Source: ZC4RG29 sp964521255
GTDB lineage: Bacteria; Bacteroidota; Bacteroidia; Cytophagales; Cyclobacteriaceae
Assembly (NCBI GenBank): GCA_964521255.1
Contig: CAZFRM010000025.1
Span: 1-64,000 of the forward strand
Reading direction: 5' to 3'
Length of the DNA stretch: 64,000 bases
In this document: piece by piece, positions 32,106 through 39,840 of the stretch
Numbering within the stretch: position 1 is the first letter of the stretch
Layout of the letters: each line of letters begins with the position of its first letter
The notes under the pieces: generated by a model
Told to the model about the DNA's origin: nothing
The model's database searches: none
Seen by the model: only the letters and a program-made list of their open reading frames with translations
Program-made: the position numbers and the translations under genes

Positions 32106-35100
32106 ATGAGTGAAGAACTTCTTAAAGCCATCATCCAACTTTTTGCAATCGTAGTACGTGAGCAGATCACGGATGACGATCGGAACAACATAAAGGAGTT
32201 TCTTGGCCAGCACCTTAACCGTGACGCTGTAAAGTTTTACCTTGACTTGTTTGATGACTTTTGTGCTACCTATAAAATCGAGAATCAGGAATTGAGTTCC
32301 CTTGACCAGGATACTCAACAATTTGTTGATGACTGGTCACGCATTATGAAAATTGTAAGACAGGTGAACCAGGCTTTGACCATGCAGCAAAAACTGGTTC
32401 TCCTGGTGAAGATCATTGAACTGGCAAACTCGGATAATGACATTTCTGACCGGCAGGCAAACCTGATATTTTATATCGGTCAGGCATTGAAGATACCACA
32501 GAAGGATATTCAGTCTTTGCAACATTTTATTGTTGGTCAGGATGCTGAAGAACTGGCCTCAAAGAATGTACTTATCATTGATGAAGGCTCAGGTGTTGAA
32601 GATTATATTGGTCCATACATCGTTGCCAAAAATCTTACCGGGTTAATTGCCATACTTCGCTTGCCTGATGCGGAAATTTATTTTGTTAAGTACCTGGGTA
32701 TTTCCGTACTCTACCTGAATGGGATTCTAATCAGAAGCCGCAAGATAGATGTGTTTCCTACCGGAAGTACTATTCGCGGAAGCAAGGTGGAGCCGATATA
32801 CTATAGTGATGTAGTTAGTAAATTCCTCACAAGTGAAAGTACATCAAGCATTACTTTCACCTGTGACCATATTTTCTATCACTTCAAAAGCGGAAGAGCA
32901 GGACTTCAAAATATCAATGTTGCTGAGCAAGGTAGTAAGCTGGTTGGTATAATGGGTGGCAGCGGTTCGGGTAAGTCTACTTTGCTAAGTGTTTTGAACG
33001 GATCGGAGAAACCTTCCAGTGGCAGAGTGTTGATCAATGGTATAGATATCCATGAATCTACAGACAAAACGGAAGGTGTTATTGGATACATTCCGCAAGA
33101 TGATCTTTTGATGGAGGATCTCACCGTGTTTCAAAATCTTTACTATGCTGCACGTTTGTGTTTCGGCCAATTTACTGAAGCAGAGGTTGAATTCCGTGTA
33201 GAAGAAATGTTGCGGAATCTCGGTTTGACGGAAATAAAGAATCTCAAAGTAGGCTCTCCGTTGCAAAAGACCATCAGTGGTGGTCAGCGTAAACGCCTGA
33301 ATATTGGTTTGGAATTATTGCGTGAACCGACTATCCTGTTTGTTGATGAGCCAACTTCAGGCTTATCTTCCCGTGATTCAGAAAATATCATGGACCTTCT
33401 CAAAGAGCTTTCGCTCCGTGGCAAGATGGTGTTTGTTGTTATTCACCAACCCTCTTCGGATATCTTCAAAATGTTTGACACGCTGATTATCCTTGATTCA
33501 GGCGGCTTTCAAATTTACTATGGAAATCCTGTAGAAGCGGTAATCTATTTCCGTGACATCATTAATGCAACCAATAAAAATCAAGGCGCTTGCCCGGAAT
33601 GTGGAAACATTAACCCTGAGCAAATTTTTGATATAATAGAAACTAAAATTGTTAACGAATATGGAAGGCTCACGGAAGCCAGGAAAATTTCTGCGGGACA
33701 ATGGTATCAGTATTTTAAACAACGGATAAAAGTTCCGAGGGTGCAACATATTACAGAAGATTTGCACGTTGAGCAGAAGATACCAAACTGGATTCAGCAA
33801 TTGAAAGTTTTTATCGAACGTGACATTCTATCCAAACTTTCGAATACACAATACCTCGCCATCAATTTGCTGGCCGCACCGTTGCTGGCATTCTTCATCG
33901 GCTTCATGGTAAAATACTACAACGTACTTGGCCATGAGAATCCATCCTATACTTTTTATGAAAATCAGAATATCCCGGTTTATTTTTTCATGAGTGTAGT
34001 GGTGGCGCTTTTCTTTGGTCTGATCATGAGCGCGGAAGAAATTTTTCGCGATAAAAAAATTCGAAAGCGGGAACATTACCTTCGATTGAGCAATAGCAGT
34101 TACCTTATTTCCAAAGTGTTTGTGATGTTTGTTATTTCCGCCATACAAACTATTGCTTTTGTTGTAGTGGGTAATGTTGTTCTTGAAATACCATTTACAG
34201 AGTTGCGCTATTGGTTGATAATGTTCAGTTGCTCCTGTTTTGCGAATATGCTGGGGTTGAATATTTCTGCGTCATTTAACTCTGCAGTTACTATCTATAT
34301 TTTAATTCCTATTCTTATTATTCCACAGCTCCTTCTCAGCGGTGTTGTAATTAGTTTTGATAAGTTTAACCCACGCGTCGGAAAGCCTGTAGGTATTCCG
34401 TGGATCGGAGAAATGATGGCATCCCGCTGGGCGTTTGAAGCCTTCATGGTAACGCAGTTTAAGGATAATCCGTTTGAGAAGATGTTTTATGACATGGATA
34501 AGGATATCGCTTTGTCCGACTACAAACGCATCTATTATCTACCGATGTTAGAATCAAAACTGGCGTATTGCTTTAATTCAAATCAGCACTGGAAAGATAA
34601 AAAGCATGAAAAACTATCCGACGCGTTGTTGCTCTTGCGTAATGAAATAGGCAATGAACTGAAAATTGTCGGTGCTGAAAATTTTCCGGATATCGATAAA
34701 CTTACAATTGGAAAATTCGACTCTGCAGTCTATGAATCTACTTCGAAGTTTCTAACCACACTAAAACATTACTACTTAAGGAAGATGAGCAAAGCTTCCT
34801 CAAAACATGATGAGTTGGTTGCTGCATTGACTAAAACCCCTGCAGAGCTGGCAACCTTCAGTACCAATAGAAAACGCTATATCAACGAGGCGGTAACCGA
34901 AACTGTTGAGAATAAAAATACTCCCGACCGCATTGTTGAATACGACGGCCAACTGGTGCAAAGAATTTTTCCCATTTACATGGACGAGCATAAACCGAAG
35001 CATCTTTTTGACTTTTCGTCCAACTTTTATCAGCCCACGAAACACTTTTTAGGACGCACCTTTGATACATTTTATTTTAATTTGTGTGTCATCTGGATGA

Positions 35101-35201
35101 TGACGCTATGCTTTTTTATTGCACTCTATTTTGATGTACTGCCAAAGATTATTAATGCCGTGTTTGGCAGGCGATTCAGGCGAAGGGGAGTTAAGGTTTA
35201 A
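32106..35201 (+). CDS. ABCG-like ABC transporter with TerB-like N-terminal domain
   Basis: A 1031-residue fusion. Residues 1-145 resemble a TerB-type helical domain (LVLLVKIIELANSDNDISDRQA). A beta-rich, FHA-like segment follows (about 155-245). The ATPase domain has Walker A GGSGSGKST (284-292), the signature ISGGQRKRLNIG and Walker B ILFVDEPTSGLSS. The ABC-2 type permease covers about 580-1031 with six predicted helices, a large soluble segment (about 775-990) before the last helix, and the RDKKIRKREHYLRL loop. The layout is like eukaryotic ABCG half-transporters. Substrate unknown. A lipoprotein and a deacetylase gene follow on the same strand within 55 bp each, so they probably form an operon. 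Confidence 0.88.
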   Translation: MSEELLKAIIQLFAIVVREQITDDDRNNIKEFLGQHLNRDAVKFYLDLFDDFCATYKIENQELSSLDQDTQQFVDDWSRIMKIVRQVNQALTMQQKLVLLVKIIELANSDNDISDRQANLIFYIGQALKIPQKDIQSLQHFIVGQDAEELASKNVLIIDEGSGVEDYIGPYIVAKNLTGLIAILRLPDAEIYFVKYLGISVLYLNGILIRSRKIDVFPTGSTIRGSKVEPIYYSDVVSKFLTSESTSSITFTCDHIFYHFKSGRAGLQNINVAEQGSKLVGIMGGSGSGKSTLLSVLNGSEKPSSGRVLINGIDIHESTDKTEGVIGYIPQDDLLMEDLTVFQNLYYAARLCFGQFTEAEVEFRVEEMLRNLGLTEIKNLKVGSPLQKTISGGQRKRLNIGLELLREPTILFVDEPTSGLSSRDSENIMDLLKELSLRGKMVFVVIHQPSSDIFKMFDTLIILDSGGFQIYYGNPVEAVIYFRDIINATNKNQGACPECGNINPEQIFDIIETKIVNEYGRLTEARKISAGQWYQYFKQRIKVPRVQHITEDLHVEQKIPNWIQQLKVFIERDILSKLSNTQYLAINLLAAPLLAFFIGFMVKYYNVLGHENPSYTFYENQNIPVYFFMSVVVALFFGLIMSAEEIFRDKKIRKREHYLRLSNSSYLISKVFVMFVISAIQTIAFVVVGNVVLEIPFTELRYWLIMFSCSCFANMLGLNISASFNSAVTIYILIPILIIPQLLLSGVVISFDKFNPRVGKPVGIPWIGEMMASRWAFEAFMVTQFKDNPFEKMFYDMDKDIALSDYKRIYYLPMLESKLAYCFNSNQHWKDKKHEKLSDALLLLRNEIGNELKIVGAENFPDIDKLTIGKFDSAVYESTSKFLTTLKHYYLRKMSKASSKHDELVAALTKTPAELATFSTNRKRYINEAVTETVENKNTPDRIVEYDGQLVQRIFPIYMDEHKPKHLFDFSSNFYQPTKHFLGRTFDTFYFNLCVIWMMTLCFFIALYFDVLPKIINAVFGRRFRRRGVKV

Positions 35202-35253
35202 TGTAATGAGATTGGTAATTACGTCCATAAATACACTAAGAAAAAAAACACTT

Positions 35254-35703
35254 ATGAATCGTAAAAAATTAATAAGCCTTTTTCTCTCTGTAGTAATGGC
35301 TTCTCTTGTGATGGCTTGCTCTGGCAAAAAAGAAAGTTCATCAGTAGATGGCGAAGCAGAAAGTGATGAATGGAAGGAGATGGATTCATTTCATATGGTA
35401 ATGGCGGAGAGCTTTCACCCCTTTATGGATTCCGGGAATGTTGCTCCGGCTAAGGCTAATGCTGCTGCTATGGAAGACTTGGCCACCAAGTGGGCAAATG
35501 CGCCGTTGCCCGATAAAGTAAATAATGAAGAGGTAAAGCGCAAACTAAAAACTTTGCAGATATCAACAGCAAATTTCAAGGCAATCGTTATGGAGGCCGA
35601 TGATAAGGTTATTGGCGATTCACTGACAAACCTCCATGATCTTTTTCATAGTATCATGGAATCATGGTATCACAATGAGCATCATGATCATGAATCACAT
35701 TAG
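35254..35703 (+). CDS. Small lipoprotein with His-rich C-terminus
   Basis: From the ATG at 35254 this is a 149-residue lipoprotein: MNRKKLISLFLSVVMASLVM, then the lipobox Cys in MACSG. The mature part is helical (EMDSFHMVMAESFHPFMDSG, LKTLQISTANFKAIVMEADD) and the end is His-rich (HNEHHDHESH), suggesting possible metal binding. An upstream in-frame ATG at 35119 would overlap the ABC gene and place non-secretory sequence in front, so I reject it. Function unknown. It lies between the ABC transporter and the HDAC-like gene in a likely operon. Confidence 0.75.
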   Translation: MNRKKLISLFLSVVMASLVMACSGKKESSSVDGEAESDEWKEMDSFHMVMAESFHPFMDSGNVAPAKANAAAMEDLATKWANAPLPDKVNNEEVKRKLKTLQISTANFKAIVMEADDKVIGDSLTNLHDLFHSIMESWYHNEHHDHESH

Positions 35704-35727
35704 ATGGATTAACAGAAATACCCGAAG

Positions 35728-36633
35728 ATGATGTTGAAGATTGCATGGACAGAATCATACGTATTGTCTTTGCCTCCCAATCATCGTTTCCCGATGAGCA
35801 AATATGAAGTGCTCCCGCAGCAGTTGCTGCACGAAGGAACGATTCGCTCCGCTAATATTTTTTCTCCGGATGCCATCGATGAAGATATTATTCTTTTAAC
35901 ACATGACATTGGCTACTGGACTAAACTCAAATCATTATCGCTATCACCCCAGGAAATCAGAAGAACAGGATTTCCATTGACAAGCGAGTTGGTGGACCGG
36001 GAAATAACCATAATGAACGGTACCGTTATGTGCACACAATATGCGTTGGCCAATGGTATTTCCATGAACATTGCAGGAGGTACACATCACGCTTTTACAA
36101 ATAAAGGAGAGGGGTTTTGTCTGTTAAACGATATTGCCATTGCGGCCAACTACCTTTTGAAAGAGAATCTGGCGAAACAGATCCTTGTTGTTGATCTTGA
36201 CGTTCACCAGGGAAACGGTACGGCACAAATTTTTAAAAACGATAAGCGTGTATTCACATTCAGCATGCACGGCGCTAACAATTATCCATTGATAAAGGAA
36301 ACTTCTGACCTTGATATTGGGCTACCTGATTTTGCGGATGATTCATTTTACCTTAAAGTACTTGATGTCAATCTCAGGAACTTGTTGGACACGGTTCAGC
36401 CTGATTTTATTTTCTTTCAATCCGGTGTTGATGTTTTGGCAACCGACAAACTTGGACGTTTGAGTTTAAGTCGCGAAGGTTGTAAGCAGCGAGATAAGCT
36501 GGTGCTTGAACTGGCTAAAAGGAATAACATTCCATTAGTAGCCAGTATGGGTGGAGGGTACTCAGAAAATTTTCGTGATATCATTGAGGCGCATGCTAAC
36601 ACGTACCGTTTGGCACAGGGGATTTATTTCTGA
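35728..36633 (+). CDS. Histone deacetylase-family (acetylpolyamine/acetoin-type) hydrolase
   Basis: A 301-residue zinc deacetylase of the arginase/HDAC fold. The catalytic histidine pair is H120-H121 in AGGTHHAFTNKGEGFCLLND. Zinc ligands are D158 and H160 in VVDLDVHQGNGT and the aspartate in GVDVLATDKLGRLSLS. The final GGGYS element matches the HDAC Tyr region (ASMGGGYSENF). No signal peptide, so it is cytoplasmic. Natural substrates of bacterial members include acetylpolyamines and acetylated proteins; which applies here is not clear. It starts 24 bp after the lipoprotein gene in the same direction. Confidence 0.9.
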   Translation: MMLKIAWTESYVLSLPPNHRFPMSKYEVLPQQLLHEGTIRSANIFSPDAIDEDIILLTHDIGYWTKLKSLSLSPQEIRRTGFPLTSELVDREITIMNGTVMCTQYALANGISMNIAGGTHHAFTNKGEGFCLLNDIAIAANYLLKENLAKQILVVDLDVHQGNGTAQIFKNDKRVFTFSMHGANNYPLIKETSDLDIGLPDFADDSFYLKVLDVNLRNLLDTVQPDFIFFQSGVDVLATDKLGRLSLSREGCKQRDKLVLELAKRNNIPLVASMGGGYSENFRDIIEAHANTYRLAQGIYF

Positions 36634-36831
36634 TGATAATACATTAAAAGCTATTTGACAATTCATCACGACGACTTGCCTGTTAACTCCATTTTATAAT
36701 TTTTTTAGAAAAATATTCCCTACATATTCAACACATGTATAGCAAACTAGATAAGTAATGGTATATTACCAATTAAATCATCGTTGTATCGCAATGACGT
36801 GGTGCAGCGATGATTTGTAATTTTAAGTATA

Positions 36832-37749
36832 ATGGAGATTTTGAATTTATTTGGTGCCGACCCTATTGACTTTAAACATGTTGGAAAATTAGAGGCAGAT
36901 GCACCTAATATTATTATATGGGCGGCACCCGTTATGTTCTTTTTTGTTTTGCTGGAATATATTATAGCGAAGTATCAAAATAAAGAATACTATGAAAGAA
37001 AAGAAACGATAGGATCAATCCTGGTAGGTCTTGGCAACGTTACGCTCGGTTTCATCATTAAGGTTCTTCTATTATATGTATTGACCTTTATTTATAACCT
37101 GATTCCATGGCGAATGTCATTTCAATGGTGGACGCTCATTCCCTGCTATATCATATTTGATTTGTGCAGTTATTGGGCGCATAGAGTTTCACATCACCTA
37201 AGGTTTTTTTGGGCAACACATGTTCCGCATCATTCAGGAGAAAACTACAATCTCACCGTTTCCTTTCGTCTTAGCTGGGCACAATATTTTAAAATTGTAT
37301 TCTTTTTCCCGGCTTCCTTCATTGGGTTCCATCCGGTTATAGTTTTTATCACCAATCAGATTGCAGTATTATTTCAATTTTGGGTTCACACAGAATACAT
37401 CCGTAAAATGCCTGCGTTCATTGAGTATATATTTGCCACACCGTCTAACCATCGTGTTCATCACGGCTCACAGGAAAAATACATTAACAAAAATTTTGGA
37501 GCCACCTTTATTATTTGGGATAGAATGTTTGGAACGTTTCAGGAAGAAGAAGAAAAAGCGATCTATGGGTTAACGCATAATATTTCCCATAAAGACAATC
37601 CCATTCACATTAATTTTCATGAATACGTGGCGATGTTTAATGATATTAAGAATGGGAAGACGCTAAGAGAAAAACTATTTTATGTTTTTGGCGATCCTGA
37701 ATTAATTGCAAAGTACAAAAAGGAACGGTATGGGCCGTTGGAAAAATGA
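36832..37749 (+). CDS. Sterol desaturase/fatty-acid hydroxylase-family membrane protein
   Basis: A 305-residue integral membrane di-iron oxygenase. The eight-histidine pattern is visible as HRVSHH (about 119-124), HVPHH (about 132-136) and HRVHH (about 205-209, in ATPSNHRVHHGSQEKYIN). Four hydrophobic segments precede and separate these motifs. Bacterial members hydroxylate or desaturate lipids such as fatty acids, carotenoids or sterol-like compounds. The closing region (DRMFGTFQEEEEKAIYGLTH) is typical of the alkylglycerol-monooxygenase-like branch. It stands alone on the plus strand. The substrate is unknown. Confidence 0.88.
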   Translation: MEILNLFGADPIDFKHVGKLEADAPNIIIWAAPVMFFFVLLEYIIAKYQNKEYYERKETIGSILVGLGNVTLGFIIKVLLLYVLTFIYNLIPWRMSFQWWTLIPCYIIFDLCSYWAHRVSHHLRFFWATHVPHHSGENYNLTVSFRLSWAQYFKIVFFFPASFIGFHPVIVFITNQIAVLFQFWVHTEYIRKMPAFIEYIFATPSNHRVHHGSQEKYINKNFGATFIIWDRMFGTFQEEEEKAIYGLTHNISHKDNPIHINFHEYVAMFNDIKNGKTLREKLFYVFGDPELIAKYKKERYGPLEK

Positions 37750-37923
37750 ATTTGATATAGCACCACTTCAAATCAACTTCGTCTATCATTTATTAGAAGC
37801 CATCTCAAAAATACATACGTTCATATTGAGCGGTAGCGAGACATTCTCTGTTCATGAGGAGGTTATTCTCTAGTCACCAATGACAACTTTTTTTTGACCC
37901 GAAAGGTTTTAGACGCTATCACT

Positions 37924-38140
37924 CTTCGAAGCACGTCATCCCGCGTCACTAAGCTTCCCATGAAATGATCACTTTACTCGCGGGATCCCGTTTCTGCGAA
38001 CGATAACAAGGTGATGCATTTTCACTGAGATGCGATATTCGGAGGGACCAATTTAGCAGGCATCTCCAAATCAGTTGCGTGGGTCTATTTTGACGAGCTG
38101 ATGGGGGATGCCGATAAATATCGGGATGACGGCTTCGAAG
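37924..38140. repeat. Large imperfect inverted repeat in a 555-bp gene-free gap
   Basis: Arms cttcgaagcacgtcatcccg (37924-37943) and cgggatgacggcttcgaag (38122-38140) pair except for one extra base. The sequence between contains gcgggatcccg and a ggatgcc/ggcatc pair. Outside the arms, ggaggtt and aacctcc add another weak layer. The whole gap 37750-38304 lacks a convincing gene; a 66-residue minus-strand frame at 37949-38149 lies inside the palindrome and is not credible. It resembles other degenerate intergenic repeats in this window. Confidence 0.5.
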
Positions 38141-38304
38141 GCGCCCCATAAATACTACTAATGAACAACCTCCTTTGTCATTTCAACTTTTTGAGCCACC
38201 AGATTTTTGAAATGGCTTCCAGTGAACCTTTCCCGGTAATTATTGGTACCTCAATAAATAATTTATTCCTATATTCCCCGCTTGAATAATTCTTAAACCA
38301 ACCA

Positions 38305-39774
38305 ATGCAATCTACCGTCGTTACTCCTCAGGAGAAAAGAACTCTCTGGTCTGTTATCACTGCTTCATCTGTAGGAACCTTAATTGAATGGTACGACTTC
38401 TATATTTTCGGAAGTCTTGCCGTAACTATTTCAATGCAATTTTTCCCTAAGGGAAATCCTACCGCAGCATTGCTTTCAACGCTTGCCACTTTTGCAGCTG
38501 GGTTTATTGTTCGTCCCTTTGGCGCGCTGGTCTTTGGGAGATTAGGAGACATGGTGGGAAGGAAATATACTTTCATGGTCACGCTCGTTCTGATGGGTGG
38601 ATCAACATTCGCCATCGGTTTAATTCCAACCTACGAAAGCATTGGAATTATCGCCCCCATACTGGTTCTTATCCTTCGTCTTTTGCAAGGATTAGCGCTT
38701 GGCGGGGAGTACGGAGGCGCTGCAACATATGTAGCAGAACACTCACCGGCAGCGAAACGAGGATTTTTCACCAGCTTTATTCAAACTACCGCTACGTTAG
38801 GTTTTTTCGTTTCCATTGGCATCATCCTTTTGGTAAGACAAAACCTGAGCGTTGAAGCATTTAACTCGTGGGGTTGGCGCGTACCTTTTCTGTTCTCTGT
38901 ATTGCTTGTTGCCGTTTCCATCTACATACGCCTGAAGATGCAGGAATCGCCAATGTTTGCCAAGATCAAAGCGGAAGGAAAGATTTCCAAAAATCCTCTT
39001 AAAGAAAGCTTTGGAAAAAAAGAAAACCTAAAGATGGTGCTATTGGCACTCTTTGGTGTTACAGCCGGGCAGGGTGTAGTTTGGTACACCGGTCAATTTT
39101 ATGCGCTGACTTTCATACAAACAGTATGTCACATTGAGTTCGTCCAGTCTTATTATATAATAGCTGTTACGTTACTTGCCGGTACTCCCTTATTCATTTA
39201 TTTTGGTTGGTTATCGGATAGGTTAGGACGAAAAATGATCATGATGGCCGGGTTATTATTTGCCGTTATTTTATATCGCCCTATTTATGAGCGCATGTAT
39301 TCGCTGGCGGATATCTCAGTGAAAAAAATTGTGAGCGAACAAAACGAAACGAATGTAAAAATAACTTTATATGATGACGGAAGTGCACTGAAAGAAACCG
39401 TCAACGAAGATGGGATTTCAAAAAAAGAATTGACGTTGGGCCAACAGGGCTTTCTCGCCATGGCAGGATACATATTTATTCAACTGGTGCTTGTTACCAT
39501 GGTGTATGGACCAATTGCCGCATTCCTGGTAGAGTTATTTCCAACACGGATACGATACACATCAATGTCGCTTCCTTATCACATAGGGAACGGCGTATTT
39601 GGAGGACTCACTCCCTACATTGCCATTAAGTTGAGTGAGATGAGCAAAACAGAAGCTCTGCCGGAGGGAGATCCTTTTGCCGGGCTCTTATATCCCATTG
39701 CAATTGCGGCAATTAGTTTTGTTATCGGTATGATTTTTCTTTCCAACAAACCAAAGGCAGAGGTAAATGAATGA
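38305..39774 (+). CDS. MFS transporter, metabolite:H+ symporter (MHS) family
   Basis: A 489-residue inner-membrane secondary transporter. The MHS signature is clear: GTLIEWYDFYIFGSLA (25-40), RPFGALVFGRLGDMVGRKYTF and LLQGLALGGEYGGAATYVAE (helix 4 region). Relatives carry proline/betaine, alpha-ketoglutarate, citrate or shikimate with protons. An unusual hydrophilic insert of about 55 residues (about 330-385, including KIVSEQNETNVKITLYDDG) separates helices 8 and 9; standard MHS proteins have a short loop there. It is monocistronic. Substrate not assignable from sequence. Confidence 0.9.
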   Translation: MQSTVVTPQEKRTLWSVITASSVGTLIEWYDFYIFGSLAVTISMQFFPKGNPTAALLSTLATFAAGFIVRPFGALVFGRLGDMVGRKYTFMVTLVLMGGSTFAIGLIPTYESIGIIAPILVLILRLLQGLALGGEYGGAATYVAEHSPAAKRGFFTSFIQTTATLGFFVSIGIILLVRQNLSVEAFNSWGWRVPFLFSVLLVAVSIYIRLKMQESPMFAKIKAEGKISKNPLKESFGKKENLKMVLLALFGVTAGQGVVWYTGQFYALTFIQTVCHIEFVQSYYIIAVTLLAGTPLFIYFGWLSDRLGRKMIMMAGLLFAVILYRPIYERMYSLADISVKKIVSEQNETNVKITLYDDGSALKETVNEDGISKKELTLGQQGFLAMAGYIFIQLVLVTMVYGPIAAFLVELFPTRIRYTSMSLPYHIGNGVFGGLTPYIAIKLSEMSKTEALPEGDPFAGLLYPIAIAAISFVIGMIFLSNKPKAEVNE

Positions 39775-39840
39775 TCTGCCCTGTGGAAATGATTAACACT
39801 CTGTGATAAAATAGTATTGTCTTTTCACTAATTTCCCTGC

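Noticed and set aside
35119..35253. Upstream extension of the lipoprotein gene
   Set aside because: It overlaps the ABC transporter gene in another frame and lacks a signal; the ATG at 35254 begins a clear lipoprotein signal.
37949..38149. 66-residue minus-strand frame
   Set aside because: It lies inside the large inverted repeat; the sequence is not protein-like and there is no supporting context.
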